Part shown: positions 55,974-64,000 of the stretch, piece by piece | How positions within the stretch are numbered: position 1 is the stretch's first letter | Layout: every line of letters starts with the position of its first letter | Assembly (NCBI GenBank): GCA_000727475.1 | Contig: KL647327.1 | Coordinates: 17,011 to 81,010, forward strand | Direction of reading: 5' to 3' | Length of the DNA stretch: 64,000 nt | Source: Sarcocystis neurona | Lineage: Eukaryota; Apicomplexa; Conoidasida; Eucoccidiorida; Sarcocystidae | Notes under the pieces: model-generated | Databases searched by the model: none | The model's input: only the letters and a program-made list of their open reading frames with translations | What the model was told of the DNA's origin: nothing | Made by a program: the position numbers and the translations under genes

Positions 55974-56408
55974 ATGGCGACGGGCGGTGGACTGAGTTCG
56001 AGCGTGTTTGTTTTGGTGATAGTGGGAAAGGGAGACACGCCTCTGTACGAAGCGGATGTCTCGTCTCCGGGACAACGCGAGGACTCGCCGCATTACGACC
56101 AGTTCATCATTCACCAGGCCTTAGATGCCGTAGACGAACAGGTGTGGCAGACTCAGGCCATGTATCTGAAGAACTGCGACAGTTTTCGAGACTTCCTGGT
56201 TTCTGCGTACTGCACTGCTGGCCACACGAAGTTTCTGCTGCTGCATAAAAATCGGGGAAGCCACGAGGGCATTCGAAGTTTCTTCTCTGAGTTGCATGAA
56301 CTCTACTTACGAGCCTTGCTCAATCCGTTGTATGAACCCAACGGCCTTATAACTAGCCAGTCGTTCGACACGCAAGTGAGAGCTGCTGCTAAGCGTTATT
56401 TACATTGA
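55974..56408 (+). CDS. TRAPPC2: trafficking protein particle complex subunit 2 (sedlin)
   Basis: Intronless, 144 residues; the human protein has 140. It is a core subunit of the TRAPP tethering complexes, which act as Rab1/Ypt1 exchange factors and tether vesicles between ER and Golgi. It has the longin-like sedlin fold. Colinear with the family throughout: SSVFVLVIVGKGDTPLYEAD (first strands), FIIHQALDAVDEQVW, MYLKNCDSFRDFLVSAYCTA, GHTKFLLLH, IRSFFSELHELYLRALLNP, and LYEPNGLITSQSFDTQVRA. The Asp equivalent to human D47, mutated in spondyloepiphyseal dysplasia tarda, is kept in LDAVDE. The start was chosen at the ATG of MATGGG because conservation begins eight residues later and the upstream open frame is low-complexity. 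No neighbour shares its pathway. Confidence 0.93.
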   Translation: MATGGGLSSSVFVLVIVGKGDTPLYEADVSSPGQREDSPHYDQFIIHQALDAVDEQVWQTQAMYLKNCDSFRDFLVSAYCTAGHTKFLLLHKNRGSHEGIRSFFSELHELYLRALLNPLYEPNGLITSQSFDTQVRAAAKRYLH

Positions 56409-57391
56409 TGACACCACTTCTGTCCTCACAAGAGGAAAATATGTTACGACTGCGGCAAAACGCAGAGACACAGACGGGCCCCGGACGACGAACACACCTC
56501 ACGTCGACGCGGTTGTTTGTAAGCGGTCAGACGCCAGAAAATACGAGAGCAGAAGATACTCGCAGAGGCGTGCATGCACCGCGAATTGAATGTCTACAGG
56601 AACACGGACGTGTGTGTCTTCAAAAAAACGAGGGGGGAAATCCGCGTGTAGTACGGGTCGTCAGACAAGGTGGGGCGCGTATATGTCTCTTGTGTATACG
56701 TCTCTGGTTGTGCATATTTCAGCCAGACGTTCCGAAGCGGAGGCGTGATATATGTTCATATACGTCTACATGCCTAAACAAGGGGCGGGAGAACACGAGC
56801 CCGGACCTCTGCGTAAATATGCGTGTACTCGCATGCGATTAAGGTGGGGGAGACACGAAGTGTTGCTGATACCAGGAGATTCAAACTAATTGCAACCGAT
56901 ATAGCGTGCCCGTTTATATTACGTCTATCTGTTTTATGTATGTGTACACGTGTAACTTCTTTATATTGTACGTGTGCGACAGTTCTGCGTCGGTGAGTGT
57001 GACAGCATTTCGTTCAACGTTTGAGACAGTGGAGGAAAGTGTAAAAAGAAAATTTGGGACACCGTCTCGGACTCCACAGTTCAATAAATTCCGTCGTTAA
57101 ACCGCGAGTTGTCGTAGTCTCATTAGAACTACAACAGGTAGTTACACGAGTAGTCGTATTACGACTAGAATTACGACTGCCACTGCTAGTGCCATAAGTA
57201 CGACAACTACTAGACCAACAACTACTACCCCAAGTGTTGCTATTCTGACTTGTAGGAATGCCACTTCTTACCTGTGGTACCTTCCGTCAAAAGTCGTCAT
57301 AATAAATTTGACAGTTCCGCGGGTACTTGCTTGTCAGACTTAGAGGTGAAGCACAAGGCCTTCTTTACAATATGAGGAGACCTCGAGCAAG
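56409..57391. other. TRAPPC2 3' flank; no gene seen
   Basis: An open frame (56405-56842) overlaps the stop codon and is most likely 3' untranslated sequence. 57105-57240 is rich in acgact/agtagt words, including a small perfect hairpin. Confidence 0.45.
57151..57167. repeat. short perfect inverted repeat
   Basis: tagtcgt-att-acgacta: seven-base arms around a three-base loop, followed after a few bases by another ttacgact. The only clear hairpin noticed in the TRAPPC2 3' flank. Confidence 0.6.
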
Positions 57392-57866
57392 AAGCAGGGA
57401 CTGTCTCCTAGATCGACAGCAAGGAGCGGCACATGTCGTTTTCATTTAGACCCGTGTACACATCTAAGTACACACGTAATACGTGCAAATGTATGTGTAT
57501 CTGTAATACGTACACGTGCGCGTGTGCACACCAGTCTGACTATACTTCTGACTAAGAAAAGAATAGGCTCACGATTTACGACTCGGGAGAGAAAAAAAGG
57601 TAGGTACAACGCGCGAGTCGATCACTCAATAAGCAGGGACTGTCTCCTAGATCGACAGCAAGGAACGGCAGATGTCGTTTTCATTTAGACACGTGTACAC
57701 ATTTAAGTACACACGTAATACGTGCAAATGTATGCGTATCTGTAATACGTACACGTGCGCGTGTGTACACCAGTCTGACTATACTACTGACTAAGAGAAG
57801 AATAGGCTCACGGTTTACGACTCGGGAGAGAAAAGAAGGCAGGTACAACGCGCGAGTCGATCACCT
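57392..57866. repeat. 239-bp tandem direct repeat, two copies
   Basis: Copies begin at 57392 and 57631 with aagcagggactgtctcctag and end near cgcgcgagtcgatcac. About 95 percent identical by eye. Each copy contains taatacgtgcaaatgta and acgtacacgtgcgcgtgt, with nested near-palindromes. No open frame spans a unit. Confidence 0.9.
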
Positions 57867-59703
57867 GGACGGAGACGGAAGGACCATCTCTTGAAGAAGA
57901 GATTCTGCATAATTTTGAGGTGACTTTTGGTGTCTTCTCGATCGGAGCAGCAGACATGCAAGGAGGGGCGCAGTAGGGTTTCGCGAACTAAACGTAACTG
58001 ACCCTGCAACAATTCCCCTTGGCGTACATTGTATCTGTCACGAAACTGACAACGTCAACGCATGTTAAATTTCTGGGTGAATGCTAGCGCTCCCTAAACT
58101 TCCTGACAGGGAGTCGCCGCTGAGATGGACTCATCCCTACTTCGAAAAAGACTGAACGTGATAACGTAGTCGGGTGATGTGGAGAGAAAAGGGCATGGTG
58201 CGTACTGTCACGCCACACTCAGCATACGGCAGCGACAGATGCGTCCACAGCGATTATCTGATGAATAATCAATGTTGCACAACAGGCGGGGTGGGAGATG
58301 CAGCGGCAGTGGCGGCTTTGGAAGCACTGCGACATCTGCAGCAGCACACAGCGTACAGCAGCAGCCGCTGCCATAGCTGTCACTGATAATCATTAAAGAA
58401 AACGGTACCAAACGCAGCGTAGCAGCAGCCGTGGAAACAATCCTAGAGGCGTGACAGCTGTATGAGCAGCAGTTGCCGAAACACTTCGATGGGCATCAAC
58501 TCCTGATGCTTTGGAACCAGTAGGCTCTCTGTAGGGCAGTAGGGTGCAGAACCTGTGTGTTTCCATGCATGAAAAGATACCGAGTCTACAATCACAAAGG
58601 ACGCGCACGCGCAGCTGACTGTTATGGACAGATGTGCTGTCGCACAGTGTGTCGGCAGAATCTTACGACAGATGCATGAAGGTCGCCTCCAACGACACCA
58701 TCGCACAAAAACCGAGATCCCAGAGTTCACACCTCAGACAAAGCTTCGAGCTGAGACGTATCACCGAGCATACACGCTTTCTGCGGGAAAGGCAAGTGTT
58801 GAGACTTCACAGCTTCAAAGGAACCGAAAGGACGGAGAAACCAAAAGTGGCAGTAAAGAGAAGGACGCGGTTGTCTTCTTCATTCTGACGTCGACTCACG
58901 ATTCGCTTCTCTTGTCTCATAGCTTTTGCTTTCAACAAGGTCCGACTCGACACCAGTTGGGGAGTAGAGGAACAACGTTTCGCGACATTTCACCGCCAAC
59001 GGAAAACAGAAGAGAAAGGCCACGACGTGACTACAGATGCATGTGAGAACGCAGGATCGCATTTCAAGAGAGCTTGGGAGATCTTAACTGCGGATACATC
59101 AGAGTTGTTCTATCTTTGTAAGTGTGTTTCAAGACCACTTTCTGAAACTTGTTGTGAATGAATATATGGACGGATATCCAGATGCATTTCATCCAGCACG
59201 TAATGCGTAATACACATTTTCAGATACTGAGACCATTCCGGGTAATACGTGATCCGAACGGACCCGTATCTGCATGCAGTCGATGACACGTTGTGTGCAC
59301 GCGTGTACGGTTCAAGGGAACATTCTCCACAACGTGGACGACGGTTCCTGCATGTTTCACCTTGACTTGGGAATTTCGTCGTACGTAGGAAGTATTACCT
59401 ACGCGTCTACATTTGTCGAAACGTCACATACCCAAAACATATACGTAAGGCTTCACCTAGGTGATTACCAGGCACCTGGAACACACGTCCATATATACAT
59501 ATATATATATATATATATAATGTTAATGCATACATCCATCTAATTTTCACGTAGCGCCCGGTACACGCAGAGATGCGGTTACACGTGTACACGCCACCCT
59601 ATAATAATACACGCGCCTGGCTGTCAACATGTGAGAAGATGGTTGAAGACGAAACATGTGTCCTATTCGACAGAAACGTCCCATCACCTGCTGAGTCACG
59701 CAG
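57867..59703. other. no gene placed
   Basis: At 58624-59046 two overlapping plus frames look protein-like, one containing HLRQSFELRRITEHTRFLR. At 59274-59445 an ATG frame ends at a strong donor (catatac|gtaagg). They may be upstream exons of the gene whose end is proposed at 59704-60076, but no phase-consistent chain was found. A (TA)n tract lies at 59488-59522. Confidence 0.3.
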
Positions 59704-60076
59704 CAGTCCCTGCGTCTGACATCTGGTGGAGATGTCATTCCGTACCTACAAAGGTGAGACAAGCTACATCACATCGTACAACTTACTTTACTGTGTACAC
59801 CTATGTATGTCTATCTCTGACAACGTCCACTTCTGTATTTGTATACACATATACGCATATGTGTGCATACGGATCATGTACAAACATGTGTTCGTACGCG
59901 CGTGCATGTATAAATGTGACATTGTTTCTTGCAGCGAGGGTTTGATCAACCCTGCATTCATGACTTCCCCCTCACACAACACCTTGCAATACTTCGGAGC
60001 GTTAGCTCAGGAGGTGTTCTCTCAACTCAGTAATTCTTTTTCAGTTTGTCTTACGAGAGCGCCTGCTTCACAGTAG
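59704..60076 (+). CDS. possible last two exons of an unrecognised gene
   Basis: Exon 59704-59753 (QSLRLTSGGDVIPYLQ) lies between an acgcag acceptor and a strong aaag|gtgaga donor. Exon 59935-60076 follows a strong ttgtttcttgcag acceptor. They join through a Ser codon into SEGLINPAFMTSPSHNTLQY followed by FGALAQEVFSQLSNSFS, with a stop at 60074. Good splice sites on both sides, matching phase and a coherent composition support it. I do not recognise the family, and the 5' exons are not identified. Confidence 0.35.
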
Positions 60077-60311
60077 TTCGAAATCACGGATGCATGCCGC
60101 ATTAACCAGCCCGCCGGCTAAGTGCTGCTGTGTGCCGCTTGCCAATAGGAGTAACTTTTCTCGCACTCTGGGTGCAGAACTGCGTTGGACGAATGTGTCT
60201 TTTCCATGCTGGGTCGTGCGTGTGCAAACTTTTGTGGCCCTTCAAGTCAACAAGCCTACTCCTCAACGCATCACGCACACAAGCTCTGTAGATTCGGCCT
60301 GAGGGTATGTT

Positions 60312-60450
60312 ACTCATATATATATATATATATATGTATATAGATAGATAGATACACAGACGTGCGCGTATACACATACGCATACGCTTGGACATGTGTG
60401 CAAATACAATGTGCGTACAACATGTATACATACATATATACATATATATA
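60312..60450. repeat. (TA)n/(GATA)n microsatellite
   Basis: tatatatatatatatatgtata then agatagatagata, followed by cgtata/cacata runs. Confidence 0.85.
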
Positions 60451-60972
60451 GAGGGAGGTTCGTGGCGACCGTTAGGGAGCCTGCTGCCCTGAAAAAAGCA
60501 TATTAGTGTGGAGAACGGCGCTTACAGCTTGGGTGATGTCCACGGATAAGTGCACACTTTGTACAATAAAACCCCCCTTCAAAAATGGCCACAGATAGCG
60601 CGAAGCGCGTAGTGCCACAACGTAGGGTCGTCCGCGTTGACGAAGTTGCCACAGCACCATGCCATTTAATCCTACCCCGAGGGGTGTGTATATGCGTATA
60701 TGTATCTACATGCGTACGTGCACACCGTGTGTAGTTCCCGTGTCGCAACACTTATACGTACGTACCAATACCAGTGGGCGCATGGCCTAGTGTTTGCGCT
60801 GAGTTTCTCGAGTGACAGCGTACGAGTAGGAGAGCAACTTGGACTCCGTAGTGATATATGACGAGAAATCACCATGCGGCGCTCTCTGTAGTGCGTCCCC
60901 GTTGCCGCTTTAGAATATGCCACCCTTCGCTTTCTAATAAGCGTCGTTTCTCGTAGCGCCCTCAGCGGCATC

Positions 60973-61107
60973 ATGTTCCGACAACGGCCACACCTTCTAC
61001 TGGCCTCCTTTGGCGGAGGCGCCGTTTTTCTGTTTCAAATTAACTTGGGCATGCAATTTCATGGAACCTTCCACACGCGTTTCATCACGCGCAGCGGCCG
61101 GAGATAA
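60973..61107 (+). CDS. possible small single-span membrane protein, 44 residues
   Basis: ATG frame MFRQRPHLLLASFGGGAVFL continuing FQINLGMQFHG and ending in a basic tail (FITRSGRR). A short basic N-terminus, one hydrophobic glycine-containing helix (residues about 8-30) and a basic C-terminus are the plan of many small mitochondrial membrane subunits. I cannot assign it to one. Shorter than usual gene-finder cut-offs. A minus-strand ATG frame starts at almost the same place, so strand assignment is uncertain. Confidence 0.3.
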   Translation: MFRQRPHLLLASFGGGAVFLFQINLGMQFHGTFHTRFITRSGRR

Positions 61108-62846
61108 ACTTTCCCTGTATACGTTTGTATGTATGTAGTTTCGAGTTCGAAGCAGCTCTGCAAGCTAGTCCCTCGTCAGTGCTCTTATCTGCAGGAGCTA
61201 ATCTGGGGACCTTCACTTGAAGTTCCAGTGCCTCATACTTACTCAGGCGTACACGCGTATGTGTACGTGATATGTCCAGGTAGTATCTGTTGCACTTGAG
61301 CACCCATCTTGACCTATCGACAGACGTGTCTATGCCCGGATTTCATGATGCTCTCTGTACCTCTGCAGAGATCCCCGTAGCTCCGTATCTACCGACGCCC
61401 TCCTAAACGCGAGGACTGCTACGGGAACACAAATATACAAACGGAGAGCCGTGGGTGCGCCTCCTCCGCGGCTAGTACGCCGGTTTTTCGTGGGTGGTCC
61501 ACAAATTCAAGCTGCAATGTGTCTACACACACGTCTGTGAACCTCTACGTAGATAGAGGTACTAAACTTTCGTTGCGTTGATCTCCGGTGCGGTACCCAG
61601 AATCGAAGAACGGCGGCGGCAGCGGCATGAGGAAGCCGCGCGCACTCACCGACGCGCGTGGTTCCTCGAATTTTGCATCCGCAACCACACCAGTAAATGA
61701 ATAAACAAATATATGTATGCACACGTGCACACTCGCGTTCGTATCTGACGCGAGCCGTATGCGTATGCACGGCTATCACGTACATACGTACGAATGTAAT
61801 AGTTTGTCCACAAACACTCTAAAGTGTGTGTTGTTGTGTAGACACACACATTGAGCGCAAACGTGTACATAGATCTTTTGTTTTAGATCCATTTGCTTTC
61901 AAACGCTGACGAGGCATTCACATGAATTGACAATGTGAATAGTTTTTCGACTGGTAGAAAAGACGTCCTGCAGCACTGGCGTTAGCAGCTGCTTCCAGCG
62001 GACGCCACACAGGCGGAGCAGCGTGCGCGAGCGACTATTCACTGTCTCTCCTTCCTTCTCGTGCTCTCCGCTTGTTTTTCTCCTCTATCTTCTTGTGCTC
62101 CTTGTCCTCCTCTTTCTACTACACATTCGGGCACACACGAAGTGTCCCGTCAAGAGATATACTAAATATCGCTATCTGGCGTGGAAGCCTGCATCCTGGT
62201 TGCCAAGGCGTCCACACATCTTCGGTTTATATATGTATACGTATATATACTTACACAGCGACGTAGCTATTCACCTGTGTATATACATCTATATGTATGC
62301 GCATATAAATATAGACGGATAAACAAGGACGCAGATGGTTACCATCTACATATTAGGTTTCTATACGTACGTGTGTATACACACACATACTGGTATAGCC
62401 ACTTCCCTGTACACGCATACTTACATCTACATACACACAAATACATGCATACATACACCCACACATACACAGATAGACAGGTAGGTAGAAACAGACAGGT
62501 GTCTGCATGCACCATTACATTTCGCACTGTGGTGAGCAAGTACGTGTCGACCTCATATAAGAAAAAAAGGAGAGCTATGACTGGCGGGGGCCACCACATC
62601 TCTAATACACGTATATGTTCTGCACGTGCTGTAGTGGGTCTCTATCCACGCGCCTGTGTAAATGCCAAGAAATATACATGGACGTGTCACTGAGACCGGA
62701 AGGCATGCACACACCCCCCGCGCACCTCTGTACATGTGATGCTGCATAGCAGAGAAATCCGGCCTAACAGACAAAACTGTCGCGGGCCGCCAGTGACGTG
62801 CCCAAATGACTGAAGACAGGTTGCTGGTGTAAATAAAATAGAAGAC
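61108..62846. other. no gene seen
   Basis: Short frames. A minus-strand stretch near 61575-61690 reads RGFLMPLPPPFFDSGYRTGD and might be an exon, but lacks convincing splice sites. A TA/CA microsatellite occupies about 62225-62480. Confidence 0.35.
62225..62480. repeat. (TA)n/(CA)n microsatellite
   Basis: tatatatgtatacgtatata and acacacatacac-type runs across about 250 bases. Confidence 0.8.
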
Positions 62847-62910
62847 TTAGCCACCACCCTCCGCCCGCAGGCGCGCCGCCTCCTCACGCCGCTGCCGCAC
62901 TTCTGCCAGC
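62847..62910 (-). CDS. possible terminal exon with PDAP1/PP28-like C-terminus
   Basis: After a gatgcag acceptor, one base plus 20 codons and a stop encode LAEVRQRREEAARLRAEGGG. The LAEVRxRREEAA pattern resembles the end of the casein-kinase-substrate PP28 domain of PDAP1-type proteins, where it follows AKADLAR. The phase (one base completing an Arg codon) fits that. The upstream exon is not found in the window, and a basic coiled coil this short can arise in other families. Confidence 0.3.
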
Positions 62911-62999
62911 CTGCATCGCAGCAAAAATAAATACCGAAAAACCAGTCGAAATCTACCTCCTACCGGTCACGCGCCTATATTCAGCCACGAGTACACACC

Positions 63000-63560
63000 C
63001 TCCGCGTCGACATACGGTGGCCACCCGAAACACATACAGACACGCATGCACACACACGTCGACATACGTGGATACCTACGTATATCATACACAGACAAAC
63101 AACAGCTCTCAAGGGCCTACACGTATATATACACATTTACTGAATACTCCTGCAGGCTCAGGTACGCATGCATAGACGTGCACCGTGTGTCCCTTTGTGC
63201 AGATATTCAGATATACATACGTATGTAGACACATATTTGCACTCACAGATCAAAATGCATGCATGCGCCAGTGTGTCCACGTCTACGTCTCTATCTCTAT
63301 ATGTGTGTATATTTACAGTTACAAGTAAGTGCATGTACAGGCATCCCTATGTCCTTTTACATACATAATGTACACCCACATGCGCACACATACACACATA
63401 CGTACAGATTCATATACAATATATGTATATATATATTGACGAATATACAGGAATGTCTGCATGCACGTACAATGCACCAGTGTGTCCCTTTACACATATA
63501 GTATACACACACAGACACAAGCCTACATGTATACACGTACATATGCGTAGACACACGTCC
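63000..63560. repeat. (CA)n/(TA)n/(CATA)n microsatellite cluster
   Basis: Nearly continuous acacac, catacata and tatatata sequence with cgtac spacers. No coding potential apparent. Confidence 0.8.
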
Positions 63561-63956
63561 TCACACGCCGACAAATGCAGATTTCCCCAGCGTCGAGAGG
63601 ACCCCTTCCTCCACTCCCAACAGCGGAGAATAGTTCTCCCATGCCGCAACGAGCTTCGCCTGTTGGCGTGCTTGCAACAGGGCAGTTTGACAGTAGAAGA
63701 GAGTACAGCAGCCGCACCGCGTTATGTCCCCTGCTGCTGCTGCTGCAGGAAAACGTCTCAATCCTCGGACCTGCCACTGGCCACACGCGGGACGCGGCAG
63801 TATCTCAGCTGCCCCTCGCTCGTGGGTCAATGGTATGGCAGATAACGGAGTCGAGGGCAGGTGACGCATTCTTTCTATAGTCGCAACGAAGGGTCAAAAG
63901 ACGTCCACCTCGACATACACGCCTTCCACACAGAACGTGATCTCCACACACACAGA
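63561..63956. other. possible exons on the minus strand, unresolved
   Basis: Minus-strand frames with protein-like segments, such as QQAKLVAAWENYSPLLGVEE near 63570-63660, and one at about 63775-63880 between a ctatag acceptor and a cag|gtccga donor. They may belong to a gene extending past the window end. Not resolved. Confidence 0.25.
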
Positions 63957-64000
63957 GATACATATATATATATACACACACACACGCACGCACGTATACA
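63957..64000. repeat. (TA)n/(CA)n microsatellite at window end
   Basis: atatatatatatacacacac followed by acgcacgcacgtatac; truncated by the window edge. Confidence 0.8.

Noticed and set aside
56405..56842. 145-codon frame overlapping the TRAPPC2 stop codon
   Set aside because: Random composition and an overlapping start; best explained as the TRAPPC2 3' untranslated region.
1..64000. tRNA, rRNA, CRISPR, insertion sequences, LTR or reverse-transcriptase elements
   Set aside because: Looked for characteristic motifs (for example T-loop words, reverse-transcriptase or integrase motifs) by eye and found none; not a substitute for tRNAscan-SE or RepeatMasker.

Overview
The window looks like nuclear DNA of a coccidian apicomplexan, most likely an Eimeria- or Cyclospora-type parasite. 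Three things point that way. (1) Intron-rich eukaryotic genes sit beside a few intronless ones. (2) Proteins carry very long Ala/Ser/Gln-rich low-complexity stretches encoded by CAG/CTG triplets. (3) DNA packed with (CAG)n, (TA)n and (CA)n repeats alternates with DNA that has almost none, the repeat-rich/repeat-poor segmentation described for Eimeria chromosomes. The genus is an inference; no rRNA or organellar marker is present.

Layout. Positions 1 to about 18 kb are repeat-poor. They hold two diverged paralogous genes for secreted or surface proteins with a C-terminal membrane anchor (1850-2752 and 6718-7629, + strand). These lie inside a larger, diverged block duplication of about 4.9 kb. 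Several small unplaced reading frames and local tandem duplications (40-bp, 337-bp) are also present. From about 18.2 to 36.2 kb the minus strand carries one large gene, DNA topoisomerase IB (TOP1). I rebuilt 13 coding exons that join in frame to 1,227 codons plus a stop and contain all five catalytic residues. Its introns are filled with microsatellites, CAG/CTG tracts and a 29-bp minisatellite. From 36 to 44 kb is repeat-laden, apparently non-coding DNA upstream of TOP1.

An ABHD11-like alpha/beta hydrolase with a large low-complexity N-terminal extension occupies 44438-47269 (+). The next 8.7 kb contains only doubtful exon-like frames. An intact, intronless TRAPPC2 (sedlin) gene lies at 55974-56408 (+). 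The remaining 7.5 kb has a 239-bp tandem repeat, microsatellites, a possible 44-residue single-span membrane protein at 60973-61107, and a few possible exons of genes that cannot be completed here.

The confident genes are housekeeping genes with no common pathway: DNA topology in the nucleus, a probably mitochondrial hydrolase, and ER-Golgi vesicle tethering. The novel content is the paralogous surface-protein family in the first 8 kb and the unusual repeat architecture around and within TOP1. No tRNA, rRNA, CRISPR or transposase gene was recognised.
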